Both the position numbers and the translations under genes were made by a program. Positions 16,351-25,165 of a stretch of DNA of 64,000 bases are shown here, piece after piece. Numbering within the stretch: the stretch's first letter is position 1; the number at the start of each line of letters is the position of its first letter. A model generated the notes under the pieces. The model saw only the letters and a list, made by a program, of their open reading frames with translations, was not told the DNA's origin and did not search any database. This DNA comes from Streptomyces hiroshimensis (GTDB lineage: Bacteria; Actinomycetota; Actinomycetes; Streptomycetales; Streptomycetaceae): the NCBI RefSeq assembly GCF_014650335.1, contig NZ_BMUT01000010.1, forward strand, positions 1 to 64,000. The letters are read 5' to 3'.

Positions 16351-18024
16351 GTGATGACCGTGGACGGGGGCGGGCGCGCAGTGCGTCCGGCGGAGCTGTT
16401 GCTGACTTCGATTGCGGCTGTGAGCTGGTCTTTTCTGGCCATGGCGGGGATTGCGGCGCTCGGGCTGCATCTGCTCGGCGCGGATACGGCGGGCGCGCTG
16501 GGGCCGATGACCGCGGCCGCCGTCGTGCTCGCCGTAGGCGGATCACTCACGCCTTCGGGCGATATTGAAGCATTCGGCCTGAAGGGCGCCGGGGCGCACA
16601 CTGCCATCGATATCGCGCCACTGGGAGTGAGCCTGGCGGGCGCCCTGTTGCTGGGAATGATCTTTGCACGATCGTTGCGCAAGGCCGGTGCCACGATCGG
16701 CGCCGGAGAGCTTGCGGCCCGGGCCGCCACGGTGGTCGTACTCTTCCTCTTCCTGCTCGGCGGCCTCGCCTGGGCCGGGGAGGACTCGATCACCCTCGAC
16801 GGCAGCAGCCTGGGCCTGGGCGGAGGCGGGGGCGGGGGCGGCCCCAAGCTGGTGATCCCGGGGGTCGGCGACATCGGGGACATCGCGGGCGGGCTGCCGG
16901 ACCGGCTCGCCGGCCTGGCCGACGCCAAGGCCGCCGTCGGCTTCAGCGTGCGGACCGGGCCCTCGCTGCTCGGGGGCGCCGCCTGGGTCCTGGGCGTCCT
17001 GCTGATCGCGGTGCTGGGCGCGCGCCGGGCACCGCTCCCCCGCGGCTGGCAGGCGCTGCACCGGGGGCTGCGCCCGGCGGTCTCGGCGCTGTGCACGGTG
17101 CTGGTGCTCGCGGTGGCGGCGGGCCTGGCCGCCGCGGCGTACGCGGCCTCGGGCGACGACCAGCCCAAGCGGGTGCTCGGCGCCGCGCTGCTCGGGGCGC
17201 CCAACGGGGTGTTCCTCGCAGTGCCGCTGGGGCTCTTCGTCTCCTGGCGCGGTACGGCCACGGGCGCACTGACCAAGGTGCTGCCCTCCCCGCTGGACGA
17301 GCTGCTCAGCGCGCGGGCCGATGAGCCGGTCACGCTGGGGCGGCTGGCGGAGCTGGAGGGGACGGTGTGGCTGCTGGCCGTGGCCTGTGCGCTGATGATG
17401 CTGGGCGTCGGGGTGCTCACCGCGGTCCGTGCGCCGCGGGAGGGCCTGGGCCCCACGGCGTTCGCCGCGCGCTGCGCCGTGGCACTGGGCACGGCCACGG
17501 CCCTGGCCCTGCCGCTGCTGGTGCTCGCGACCCGGGTGAAGGCGGACGCCAGCCTGTCGGTGCTGGGCTTCGACGCCTTCGGGGCGGGCCTGGAGCTGCG
17601 CGGCAACGCCCCGATGGCGCTGGCCCTCGGCGCCGCGTGGGGCGCCGCCGCCGGTGCGGTCGGAGGCCTCCTCGCGTGTGCGACCGGCACGGCGGGGCGG
17701 CGGGCGGCGGCCTTCGGGCGCCCGGAGACCGCCGCTGCGGCCCACCCCGCCGGGGCGGCGCCGCCCGGGCCGTACCGTCCCTCGCCGGGGCCGCCCGGGC
17801 AGGACGACGCCAACCCCTACCGGCGCCCCGCACGGGACGACACCAACCCGTACAAGCGCCCGCTCTTCGGCCCGCGGCCCGACGACCCCTCCAGCGCTCC
17901 GACGCAGACGGGCCGGCCGCTGCCGCCGCCCCGGCGCCCCCGGAGCAGCGGATACCGCTACGGGGCGCCGCCGCCGGAGGAACCGCCGCCTCCGCCGCCC
18001 GGGCCGCCGCCATGGCAGCGTTGA
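16351..18024 (+). CDS. Streptophobe family protein
   Basis: The 557-residue membrane protein has many hydrophobic segments across residues ~15-445, including a Gly-rich loop (LGGGGGGGGPK), and a proline-rich cytoplasmic C-terminal tail (about 450-557) with NPYRRP/NPYKRP and a run of PPEEPPPPPPGPPP. This matches the Streptomyces-specific family named streptophobe, whose function is unknown. The tail could bind partners or carry Ser/Thr kinase sites. That would fit the divergent FHA exporter, but no evidence ties them beyond position. GTG 16351 and the adjacent ATG are both possible starts. Confidence 0.82.
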   Translation: MMTVDGGGRAVRPAELLLTSIAAVSWSFLAMAGIAALGLHLLGADTAGALGPMTAAAVVLAVGGSLTPSGDIEAFGLKGAGAHTAIDIAPLGVSLAGALLLGMIFARSLRKAGATIGAGELAARAATVVVLFLFLLGGLAWAGEDSITLDGSSLGLGGGGGGGGPKLVIPGVGDIGDIAGGLPDRLAGLADAKAAVGFSVRTGPSLLGGAAWVLGVLLIAVLGARRAPLPRGWQALHRGLRPAVSALCTVLVLAVAAGLAAAAYAASGDDQPKRVLGAALLGAPNGVFLAVPLGLFVSWRGTATGALTKVLPSPLDELLSARADEPVTLGRLAELEGTVWLLAVACALMMLGVGVLTAVRAPREGLGPTAFAARCAVALGTATALALPLLVLATRVKADASLSVLGFDAFGAGLELRGNAPMALALGAAWGAAAGAVGGLLACATGTAGRRAAAFGRPETAAAAHPAGAAPPGPYRPSPGPPGQDDANPYRRPARDDTNPYKRPLFGPRPDDPSSAPTQTGRPLPPPRRPRSSGYRYGAPPPEEPPPPPPGPPPWQR

Positions 18025-18117
18025 CCGCGGTTCACGCGGCGTAGGCCGTGTCTTCGCCGTCCGCTCCCCGGGACACCTGTACGTATCGCGCGTGGGGCCC
18101 GATACGGTAAGAGGACC

Positions 18118-19350
18118 ATGAGTGCATCGCAGACCTCGACTGCCACCCCCGTCCCCGGCGACGACGAGCCGACTCTCCTCGTCAAGATCTTCGGGAAGGA
18201 CCGGCCGGGCATCACCGCCGGCCTGTTCGACACGCTCGCCGCGTACGCCGTCGACGTCGTCGACATCGAGCAGGTCGTCACCCGGGGTCGGATCACGCTG
18301 TGCGCGCTGGTGACGGCGCCGGAGGGCGGCGGGCACGGCGAGGGCGAGCTGCGCGCCACGGTGCACAGCTGGGCCGAGTCGATGCACATGCAGGCCGAGA
18401 TCATCTCAGGCCGGGGCGACAACCGCCCGCGCGGCACCGGCCGTTCCCACGTCACGGTGCTGGGCCACCCGCTCACCGCCGAGTCGACGGCCGCCATCGC
18501 GGCGCGGATCACCGGCACGGGCGGCAACATCGACCGCATCTTCCGCCTCGCCAAGTACCCCGTGACCGCCGTGGAATTCGCGGTGTCCGGCACGGAGACC
18601 GAGGCGCTGCGCACCGCACTCGCCCTGGAGGCGCACGAGCGTGGGGTCGACGTGGCGGTCGTGGCGGCGGGTCTGCAGCGGCGGGCCCAGCGGCTGATCG
18701 TGATGGACGTCGACTCCACGCTGATCCAGGACGAGGTCATCGAGCTGTTCGCGGCGCACGCGGGCTGCGAGGCCGAGGTCGCGGAGGTGACCGCGCGGGC
18801 GATGCGCGGCGAGCTGGACTTCGAGGAGTCGCTGCACGCCCGGGTGGCGCTGCTGGCGGGCCTGGACGAGTCCGTCGTGGACAAGGTGCGGGCGGAGGTG
18901 CGGCTGACGCCGGGCGCCCGGACGCTGATCCGCACGCTCAAGCGGCTCGGCTATCAGGTGGGCGTGGTCTCCGGCGGGTTCACCCAGGTCACCGACGACC
19001 TGCAGGAGCGGCTCGGGCTGGACTTCGCCTCGGCGAACACCCTGGAGATCGTCGACGGCCGGCTGACCGGGCGGGTGACCGGCGAGATCGTGGACCGGGC
19101 GGGCAAGGCCCGGCTGCTGCGGCGGTTCGCCGCCGAGGCGGGGGTGCCGCTCGCGCAGACCGTGGCCATCGGCGACGGCGCGAACGACCTCGACATGCTC
19201 AATGCGGCGGGGCTGGGCGTGGCCTTCAACGCCAAGCCGGTGGTGCGCCAGGCGGCGCACACGGCCGTGAACGTCCCGTTCCTGGACACGGTGCTCTACC
19301 TGCTGGGTGTCACCCGCGAAGAGGTCGAGGCGGCGAACACCCACGAGTAG
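18118..19350 (+). CDS. serB: Phosphoserine phosphatase with ACT domains
   Basis: The 410-residue enzyme performs the last step of serine synthesis, hydrolysing O-phospho-L-serine. An N-terminal regulatory region (about 18-180) contains ACT-like repeats (LLVKIFGKDRPGITAGLFDTL and a second copy starting SHVTVLGHPL). The HAD catalytic domain has the nucleophile motif DVDSTL (from residue 197), SGGFTQVTDDL and GDGANDLDML (from 352). The length and order match mycobacterial SerB2-type enzymes, which are serine feedback-regulated through ACT. An AGAGG ribosome-binding site is four bases from ATG. Confidence 0.95.
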   Translation: MSASQTSTATPVPGDDEPTLLVKIFGKDRPGITAGLFDTLAAYAVDVVDIEQVVTRGRITLCALVTAPEGGGHGEGELRATVHSWAESMHMQAEIISGRGDNRPRGTGRSHVTVLGHPLTAESTAAIAARITGTGGNIDRIFRLAKYPVTAVEFAVSGTETEALRTALALEAHERGVDVAVVAAGLQRRAQRLIVMDVDSTLIQDEVIELFAAHAGCEAEVAEVTARAMRGELDFEESLHARVALLAGLDESVVDKVRAEVRLTPGARTLIRTLKRLGYQVGVVSGGFTQVTDDLQERLGLDFASANTLEIVDGRLTGRVTGEIVDRAGKARLLRRFAAEAGVPLAQTVAIGDGANDLDMLNAAGLGVAFNAKPVVRQAAHTAVNVPFLDTVLYLLGVTREEVEAANTHE

Positions 19351-19476
19351 CCTCCGGCGGATCTCTGTGCCTGCCGGCGCCGGTGGCACCACGGCTGCGA
19401 GGTCCGCGACGGCGAGGGTCCGGCGGAGTGAGCGGCGGCCGGAATCGATGCGGGCGTCTCATCCGCCGGACGGGCG

Positions 19477-19995
19477 CTACGCGTGGGGCGCCCAGAAGGC
19501 GACCAGCCGGCCGACGCCGTGCTCGACGGCCTTCCACGATCCGGTGAAGGCGAGCACCGCGATGGCGGAGGTGGGGAACCCGGTGCGGTTCATCCGCGGC
19601 AGCAGATCGCCGTCGGACTCGCCCGCGAGGGCGTCGGCCAGGGCGTGCATGCCGGGGTTGTGCCCGATCACGATGAGGTCCTGGACCTCGTCGGAGACCT
19701 CGTTGAGCACGGCGATCAGCTCGCCGAGCGAGGCCTCGTACATCCGGTCCTCGTAGACCGTCCGGGGGCGCTCGGGCAGCTCGGAGACGGCGAGCTTCCA
19801 CGTCTCGCGGGTGCGGGCGGAGGTGGAGCAGAGGGCCAGCTCAGGGGTGATGCCGGAACCGGCGAGCCAGCGGCCTGCGACCGGGGCGTCCTTGCGGCCG
19901 CGGTCGGCGAGGGGGCGTTCGTGGTCGTCGCCGTCGGACCATTCGGCTTTGGCGTGCCGGAGGATGACGATCCTGCGGGTCGGTTCGGAGCTCAT
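19477..19995 (-). CDS. SixA-family histidine phosphatase
   Basis: This 172-residue protein has the RHG phosphatase signature VILRHAKAEWSDG near the N-terminus, with the second His in VIGHNPGMHALADAL. SixA proteins are small histidine phosphatases lacking the large insert of phosphoglycerate mutases. They dephosphorylate phosphohistidine proteins or small phosphates, and the target here is unknown. The start MSSEPTRRIVILRHAK fits family length. It converges with serB; 126 bases between the stops contain a TCCGGCGGAT/ATCCGCCGGA inverted repeat about 100 bases apart. Confidence 0.9.
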   Translation of the reverse strand: MSSEPTRRIVILRHAKAEWSDGDDHERPLADRGRKDAPVAGRWLAGSGITPELALCSTSARTRETWKLAVSELPERPRTVYEDRMYEASLGELIAVLNEVSDEVQDLIVIGHNPGMHALADALAGESDGDLLPRMNRTGFPTSAIAVLAFTGSWKAVEHGVGRLVAFWAPHA

Positions 19996-20081
19996 GCCGT
20001 CCAGCTTCGCACGAAACCAACGGCGAGGCGCGGGGTGTTGGGAGGGTTGCACCCGAAGCGGCGCACGCGCCCCACCTGCCC

Positions 20082-20294
20082 TCACGGCGCCTCCTGGCCC
20101 AGCGCGAGCCGGACGAAGGCGACCACCCGCTCGACGGCGCCCGAGGCGGCGGGATCCGGACCGGGGTCCGCCGTGGCGGGAGCGGCCAGCAGGGTGCAGA
20201 AGACGGTGAAGGCCGCGGCGGCGAGCGCGAGGGCCCACCAGGGCAGCCGCGTCTGCACGGTGCCGGGAGTCCGGGCTTTCGTACCGGCGCGCAT
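20082..20294 (-). CDS. Small secreted or membrane-anchored protein
   Basis: This 70-residue protein has a basic N-terminus followed by one hydrophobic stretch (WWALALAAAAFTVFCTLLAA, then PATADP), resembling a signal peptide or single anchor, then a short Ala/Val/Glu tail. A perfect GGAGG eight bases upstream of the ATG supports it as a real gene. I do not recognise a family. It lies upstream of sixA on the same strand, 86 bases away. Confidence 0.6.
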   Translation of the reverse strand: MRAGTKARTPGTVQTRLPWWALALAAAAFTVFCTLLAAPATADPGPDPAASGAVERVVAFVRLALGQEAP

Positions 20295-20513
20295 GGGGAT
20301 CGCCTCCGAGTCGTTCGGTGCACCGCCGCGTCGCGGTGTACTACGAACCTACGGAGAACGGGAGCCCGCTCCCATCCGGTGGACCACCCACTTGCCCCTG
20401 ACCTGGCCCCCCTAGGGGACGGGGGGTTAGCCCCACCATCGCCTGGAGGCAGACCGGAAGCAGACCGGAAAAGGGCCGCGGTCAGGGGGAGAGGTCAGGG
20501 AGGTCAGAGGAGG

Positions 20514-20633
20514 TCAGGGAGAGAAGACCGTCGCAATGACCGAGATGACGACCGTGATGCCCAGCATCGCGCCGAGGATCGTCAGCAGGGTCTTCTGACC
20601 GTTCTTGGGGTGAGGATCGAGCACAGGCTGCAT
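20514..20633 (-). CDS. SGM_5486-family transporter-associated microprotein
   Basis: This 39-codon gene encodes MQPVLDPHPKNGQKTLL followed by one transmembrane helix (TILGAMLGITVVISVIATVF). It matches the tiny SGM_5486 family, named for its constant location next to MFS transporters in Streptomyces; here it lies 94 bases downstream of such a transporter on the same strand. It may stabilise or regulate the transporter, though its function is unproven. Imperfect ~10-bp repeats (GGTCAGGGA-like) at 20480-20520 overlap its stop codon. Confidence 0.8.
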   Translation of the reverse strand: MQPVLDPHPKNGQKTLLTILGAMLGITVVISVIATVFSP

Positions 20634-20727
20634 GCGACCAGTCTCCCACCCCGCGCACCCGCGGCCGCGTCCGGGTCCGAGCCCGTCGGCAGAACTCGTG
20701 GTCGGAGCCCGCTGTAGGGCCCCGCCG

Positions 20728-22005
20728 TCAGAGCTCGTCCTCCACGGTGCGGGCGCGCCCGGCCAGCACGCCCGCCACCACCTGAGGCACCATCAGCGCG
20801 GCCATGAGGGCGATCGGCACGTCCCACCCGCCGGTGCGCTCGTTGAGCCACCCCACGAGCAGCGGGCCGGGGATCGAGATCAGGTAGCCGGTGCTCTGGG
20901 CGAAGGCCGACAGCCGCACCACGCCGCCGCCCGTGCGGGCGCGCATGCCGATCAGCGTCAGGGCGAGCGTGAAGGAGCTGTTGGACACGCCGAGCAGCAC
21001 GGCCCAGGCCCAGGCGCCGCCGGCCGGAGCCAGCCACAGCCCGGTGTAACCGGCCAGCCCGAAGCAGGCGAGGGTGGCGACCAGGACGCCCTGGTGCGGC
21101 AGGCGGGCGGCAAGGCGCGGCAGCACGAAGGCGAGGGGGATGCCCGTCAGCATCGTGACGGCGCTCAGGACACCCGCGGTGGAGGCGGACACCCCGGCGT
21201 CGCGGAAGATCGCCGGCATCCAGCCCATGACGATGTAGGCACCGGTGGCCTGGATGCCGAAGAAGATGCCGAGCGCCCAGGCGGTCGGGCTGCGCGTGAT
21301 GCTGGTGCGGGGGCCGTCCTGCGCTGCGGCTGCGGGGGCGGCGCCGCTGCCCGTACGGCCGCGGCGGGCGGTCACCAGCCACAGCAGTGCGGCCGCGGCG
21401 GCGAGCAGGCCCCACGAGCCGAGGCCGAGCCGCCAGCTGTGGCCCATCGCGTCGGCGAGCGGCACGGTGACGGCGGCGGCACCCGCGGCGCCCGCGGCGA
21501 TGGCCATGGAGTACACGCCGGTCATCGGGCCGACGCGGTCGGGGAACCAGCGCCTGACGACCAGCGGCATCAGGACGTTGCTGACGGCGATACCGGCGAG
21601 CGCGAGCACGCTCAGGGCGAGGAAGCCGGGGACGCCGCCCGCGTACGGCCGCAGGGCGAGACCGGCGGCTATCGCCGCCATGCCGGCGCAGACGACGGCT
21701 GCGGGGCCGAAGCGGCGGGCCAGCCGGGGTGCGGCGAGGCCGAAGACGGCGAAGCAGAACGCGGGCACGGACGTCAGCAGGCCGGCCACGGTGCCGCTCA
21801 TGCCGAGGTCGGCGCGGACCTCCTTCAGCAGCGCGCCGAGGCTCGTCACGGCGGGGCGGAGGTTGAGGGCGGCGAGGACGAGCCCGGCGACCAGGAGCCG
21901 GGCCGGCCACGCGGACCCCGGGCTCTGCCGTGGCCCGGCTGGATCGGCCGGATCGGCGGTGGCGGTCTCGGCCGCTCTCAGGTCTTCGTCTGCCGTGGAT
22001 GCCAT
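20728..22005 (-). CDS. CynX/NimT-family MFS transporter
   Basis: The 425-residue transporter has 12 predicted helices with an N-terminal ~30-residue acidic tail. Diagnostic blocks are LAALNLRPAVTSLGALLKEV in helix 1, LMPLVVRRWFPDRVGPMTGVYS (cytoplasmic loop and MFS motif region), and GIQATGAYIVMGWMPAIFRDAG. The family exports cyanate, 2-nitroimidazole or other small hydrophobic compounds; the ligand here is unknown. The start lies 43 bases from the divergent GntR/FCD regulator, a typical transporter-repressor layout. Confidence 0.92.
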   Translation of the reverse strand: MASTADEDLRAAETATADPADPAGPRQSPGSAWPARLLVAGLVLAALNLRPAVTSLGALLKEVRADLGMSGTVAGLLTSVPAFCFAVFGLAAPRLARRFGPAAVVCAGMAAIAAGLALRPYAGGVPGFLALSVLALAGIAVSNVLMPLVVRRWFPDRVGPMTGVYSMAIAAGAAGAAAVTVPLADAMGHSWRLGLGSWGLLAAAAALLWLVTARRGRTGSGAAPAAAAQDGPRTSITRSPTAWALGIFFGIQATGAYIVMGWMPAIFRDAGVSASTAGVLSAVTMLTGIPLAFVLPRLAARLPHQGVLVATLACFGLAGYTGLWLAPAGGAWAWAVLLGVSNSSFTLALTLIGMRARTGGGVVRLSAFAQSTGYLISIPGPLLVGWLNERTGGWDVPIALMAALMVPQVVAGVLAGRARTVEDEL

Positions 22006-22048
22006 GACGACATCATAGATAGAATCATAGGATGAATGGAGGCTGTCG
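22006..22048. promoter_or_regulatory. Divergent promoter/operator between MFS and FCD regulator
   Basis: This AT-rich 43-base gap contains ATCATAG twice (22012-22018 and 22024-22030), one helical turn apart, within a nearly symmetric block bounded by CATC and GATG. GntR/FadR dimers bind such paired sites. Autoregulation and control of the MFS gene by the adjacent regulator are inferred. Confidence 0.5.
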
Positions 22049-22732
22049 ATGCCACTGAATTCGCCCAAGCGCTCCCGCCTCGTCGACCAGGTCATCGCCG
22101 GGCTGCGCGCCCAGATCACGTCCGGTGAGTGGCCCGTCGGCTCGCGCATCCCCACCGAGCCGGAGCTGGTCGAGCAGCTCGGCGTCGCGCGCAACACCGT
22201 GCGCGAGGCCGTGCGCGCCCTCGCGCACAACGGCCTGCTGGACATCCGGCAGGGCTCCGGCACCTACGTCGTCGCGACCAGCGAGCTGGCGGGCGTGATG
22301 AACCGCCGCTTCGCCGACGCCGACCCCCAGCACGTGGCGGAGCTCCGTAGCGCCCTGGAGGCGTCGGCCGCCCGGCTCGCGGCCCGCCGGCGCACCGAGC
22401 AGGACCTGGTGCAGCTGGCCGCCCTGCTGGAGCGGCGCGAGGAGGCGTGGCGCTCGGGCGACGCCGAGCGGTTCGTGGAGGCGGACGCCACGCTGCACGC
22501 GGCCGTCGTCTCCGCCGCGCACAACGAGGTGATGTCCGAGGTGTACGCGGACCTCGGCGGGGTGATGCGCGAGTTCCTGCGGGCCGGCGTGGGGACGGCG
22601 CTGCACCCCGAGGGGCTCGTGGACCACGGGCGGCTGGTCGCGGCCATCGAGCAGGGGGACGAGGAGACCGCGGGCGCGGAGGCGAGCACGTATCCCTTCG
22701 GCTGCCGGGGTGTGTCGCAAGCGCGCGGCTGA
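22049..22732 (+). CDS. FadR-type GntR transcriptional regulator (FCD domain)
   Basis: The 227-residue regulator has a winged-helix GntR domain (about 8-75; LVDQVIAGLRAQITSGEWPVG, VARNTVREAVRALAHNGLLDIRQGSGTYV split across positions 12-75) and a C-terminal FCD effector domain (about 90-215) with metal/ligand residues such as DATLHAAVV and HNEVM. It most likely represses the divergent MFS exporter and responds to a small carboxylate or exporter substrate. GGAGG six bases upstream fixes the ATG. The last ~15 residues are divergent from the FCD core. Confidence 0.92.
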   Translation: MPLNSPKRSRLVDQVIAGLRAQITSGEWPVGSRIPTEPELVEQLGVARNTVREAVRALAHNGLLDIRQGSGTYVVATSELAGVMNRRFADADPQHVAELRSALEASAARLAARRRTEQDLVQLAALLERREEAWRSGDAERFVEADATLHAAVVSAAHNEVMSEVYADLGGVMREFLRAGVGTALHPEGLVDHGRLVAAIEQGDEETAGAEASTYPFGCRGVSQARG

Positions 22733-22765
22733 CGCGCCGGGCGGGCCCAGCCGGGTCCGGCGGCC

Positions 22766-23161
22766 TCAGCCAGGTCCGGGTCTGTGGGTCACCCACGCCT
22801 TGCGTATGCCGAGCCAGCAGCGCTGGCTGAGGGTGACGTGCCCGGCGGGGCCGACGGTGGCCTGCGCGGTGTCCATGTCCGGGTCCCACCAGCGCACGCA
22901 CTCGATGTGCAGCTGGACGCGGTCGGTGGTGGCGTTGCCGTTGAAGCAGTGGGCGGTGGCGTGGGAGCCGTGGACGCGGGTGCGGCACTCGGCGTGCCGG
23001 GGGGTGGGCGGGGCGACCGGGGCGACCGGGGCGACCGGGGCAGCCTGGGCGACCGGGGCAGCCTGGGCGGCGGCCGCCGCCGGGGACACCGGGGCGATCG
23101 AGCCGGCCAGGGCCGCGGCCGCGAACAGCAGGGCCGTGGTGCGGCGGAGCGGAGAGCTCAT
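22766..23161 (-). CDS. Secreted four-cysteine protein of unknown function
   Basis: This 131-residue pre-protein has a Sec signal (MSSPLRRTTALLFAAAALAG...), then an Ala/Pro/Val linker built of QAAPVA and PVAP repeats encoded by tandem DNA repeats, and a compact domain (about 58-125) with four cysteines (ECRTR, HCFNG, IECVRW, QRCWLG) that could form two disulphides. The linker may span the wall. No known domain is recognised. A very strong GGAGGAGGT ribosome-binding site precedes the ATG. Confidence 0.75.
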   Translation of the reverse strand: MSSPLRRTTALLFAAAALAGSIAPVSPAAAAAQAAPVAQAAPVAPVAPVAPPTPRHAECRTRVHGSHATAHCFNGNATTDRVQLHIECVRWWDPDMDTAQATVGPAGHVTLSQRCWLGIRKAWVTHRPGPG

Positions 23162-23222
23162 GCGCGTACCTCCTCCCGCCCTTCAGTGTGCGGGGGCGGG
23201 CTCCGGCGCACGAGCCGGAAAA

Positions 23223-23262
23223 GCCCGGTGCCCGTTCCGGCGTAACGGAACGGGCACCGGGC
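23223..23262. terminator. Strong 17-bp hairpin terminator
   Basis: GCCCGGTGCCCGTTCCG (23223-23239) pairs perfectly with 23246-23262; the loop is GCGTAA. It lies upstream of the secreted-protein gene and downstream of fabI, so it most likely ends the fabG-fabI transcript. Confidence 0.8.
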
Positions 23263-23335
23263 GTGCGCTTCGGGGTGGGGGCGTCCATCATGTGACCGCC
23301 CCCGGGCGGGGCGATAAGCATGAGTGCCGGCTGCG

Positions 23336-23382
23336 GACCGTCCGTGGCTGGTCGCGCAGTTCCCCGCGCCCCTACAGGGCGA
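23336..23382. repeat. Common Streptomyces intergenic repeat (GTGGCTGGTCGCGCAGTTCC type)
   Basis: The stretch around GGCTGGTCGCGCAGTTCCCC GCGCCCCT is a sequence I recognise as dispersed in very many copies through Streptomyces intergenic regions, often near gene ends. Here it abuts the fabI stop codon. Its function is unknown. Confidence 0.6.
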
Positions 23383-24153
23383 CTAGGCGCCCATCATGTG
23401 CACGCCGCCGTCCACGTGGACGATCTCGCCCGTGGTGCGCGGGAAGAAGTCCGACAGCAGGCCGACGACGCCGCGGCCGGCCGGCTCCGGGTCGGCCAGG
23501 TCCCAGCCGATGGGGGCGCGGTGGTTCCACACGTCCGCGAGCTCCTCGAAGCCCGGGATGGACTTGGCGGCCATCGACTTGAGGGGGCCGGCGGAGACCA
23601 GGTTGCAGCGGATGCCCTTGGGGCCCAGGTCGCGCGCGAGGTAACGGTTGGTGGACTCCAGGGCGGCCTTGGCCACGCCCATCCAGTCGTACTTCGGCCA
23701 GGCGATCTGCGCGTCGAAGGTCAGGCCGACGACCGAGCCGCCCTCGCGCATCAGCGGCAGCAGGGCCATGGTCAGCGACTTGTAGGAGTACGCCGAGACC
23801 TGCACGGCCGTGGAGACGTCCTCCCAGGTGCCCTCCAGGAAGTTGAAGGCGCCCTGGGGGCCGAAGGCGATGGAGTGCACGATGCCGTCGAGGGGCACGT
23901 CGTCGCCGAGGTGCTCGCGGACCTTGTCGGCGAGACCGTCGAGGTGCTCCTGGTTGGTGACGTCCAGCTCGATGACCGGCGCGGGCTTCGGCAGCCGCTT
24001 GGCGATCCGCTCGACCAGGGAGAGCCGGCCGAAGCCGGTCAGGATGACCTCGGCGCCCTCGTTCTGGGCGACCTTGGCGGCCTGGAAGGCGATCGACGAC
24101 TCGGTGAGGACGCCGGTGACCAGGATGCGCTTGCCTGCAAGGATTCCACTCAT
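23383..24153 (-). CDS. fabI: Enoyl-ACP reductase, NADH-dependent (FabI/InhA)
   Basis: This 256-residue enzyme reduces trans-2-enoyl-ACP in type II fatty acid synthesis. It has the FabI cofactor motif GILAGKRILVTGVLTESSIAF, DVTNQEHLDGL, the substrate-side SIAFGPQGAFN, and the active-site YxxxxxxK variant Y...MGVAKAALES (YDWMGVAK). The C-terminal GGVHMMGA is family-typical. It is the target of isoniazid-type inhibitors in mycobacterial InhA. It lies five bases downstream of fabG, the same order as mycobacterial mabA-inhA. Confidence 0.96.
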   Translation of the reverse strand: MSGILAGKRILVTGVLTESSIAFQAAKVAQNEGAEVILTGFGRLSLVERIAKRLPKPAPVIELDVTNQEHLDGLADKVREHLGDDVPLDGIVHSIAFGPQGAFNFLEGTWEDVSTAVQVSAYSYKSLTMALLPLMREGGSVVGLTFDAQIAWPKYDWMGVAKAALESTNRYLARDLGPKGIRCNLVSAGPLKSMAAKSIPGFEELADVWNHRAPIGWDLADPEPAGRGVVGLLSDFFPRTTGEIVHVDGGVHMMGA

Positions 24154-24158
24154 GACGT

Positions 24159-24878
24159 TCAGTGACCCATGCCCAATCCGCCGTCGACAGGAATGACGGC
24201 TCCAGTGATGTATGCGGCCTCGTCGGAGGCGAGGAAGCGGACCGAGGCGGCGATCTCCTCGGGCTGCGCGTAGCGCGCGAGCGGAACCTGCTTGGTGATG
24301 CCCTCGCGCTGCTCGTCGGTGAGCACGCGGGTCATGTCGGTGTCGACGAAGCCGGGGGCGACGACGTTACAGGTGATGTTCCGGGAGCCCAGCTCACGGG
24401 CGATCGAGCGGGCGAAGCCCACCAGGCCGGCCTTGGAGGCGGCGTAGTTGGCCTGGCCCGCGGAGCCCAGCAGGCCCACCACGGAGGAGATCAGCACGAT
24501 GCGGCCCTTGCGGGCGCGCAGCATGCCCTTCGAAGCCCGCTTGACGACCCGGAAGGTGCCGGTGAGGTTGGTGTCGACGACGGAGGTGAAGTCCTCCTCC
24601 GACATGCGCAGCAGCAGCTGGTCGCGGGTGACGCCGGCGTTGGCCACCAGCACCTCGACCGCGCCCTGCTTCTCCTCGATCTCCTTGTAGGCCTGATCGA
24701 CCTGCTCGGGGTCCGTGATGTCGCACTTCACGGGGAGGCACCCCAGGTCCAGGAGGGCGGCCGGCGGCTCTCCCGAGCGGTAGGTGAAGGCGACCTTGTC
24801 GCCCGCCTCCGCGAAGGCGCGGGCGATGGAGAGGCCGATGCCCCGGTTTCCTCCGGTGACCAGAACCGAGCGGCTCAA
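24159..24878 (-). CDS. fabG: 3-oxoacyl-ACP reductase
   Basis: This 239-residue SDR is the beta-ketoacyl-ACP reductase of fatty acid synthesis. It has the NADPH motif TGGNRGIGLSIA, NAGVTRDQLLLRM (the FabG-specific NAGITRD block), the catalytic serine in ISSVVG and YAASKAG, and the C-terminal VDGGLGMGH. The start is an uncommon TTG preceded by AAGGGTGG. It forms an operon with fabI. The promoter should lie in the next 280 bases. Confidence 0.96.
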   Translation of the reverse strand: MSRSVLVTGGNRGIGLSIARAFAEAGDKVAFTYRSGEPPAALLDLGCLPVKCDITDPEQVDQAYKEIEEKQGAVEVLVANAGVTRDQLLLRMSEEDFTSVVDTNLTGTFRVVKRASKGMLRARKGRIVLISSVVGLLGSAGQANYAASKAGLVGFARSIARELGSRNITCNVVAPGFVDTDMTRVLTDEQREGITKQVPLARYAQPEEIAASVRFLASDEAAYITGAVIPVDGGLGMGH

Positions 24879-25165
24879 AGGACCACCCTTCCTTCACGTG
24901 TGGCTGCCGGCTGGCTGCCATTGGTCGTCTGTACCGTACGAAAACTATCGGGCCGCGGCCTCTGACGTGCAGCCCGCCCCTAACAGGAGCGCATGGCGGA
25001 CCCTGTGGGGTCCCTACAGAAAACGGAGCCGTAAGGCCCGTCCGGACCCGTGCGGGGGGCATTCCCCGATCTGCCCCTGATCTGCGCAAAAGCCCGGGAC
25101 CATGGGCGGCGGAGCGTGATTCACTGCGTCTTCGGGAGACATCGCACGCCTAGGGGAGGCCATCC
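24879..25165. other. Divergent intergenic region fabG / tldD
   Basis: This 287-base gap holds the promoters for both flanking genes but no clear consensus pair. GGGGAGG (25151-25157) is the tldD ribosome-binding site. A moderately AT-rich stretch near 24940-24955 is the likeliest promoter position for fabG. No gene is supported here. Confidence 0.4.
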
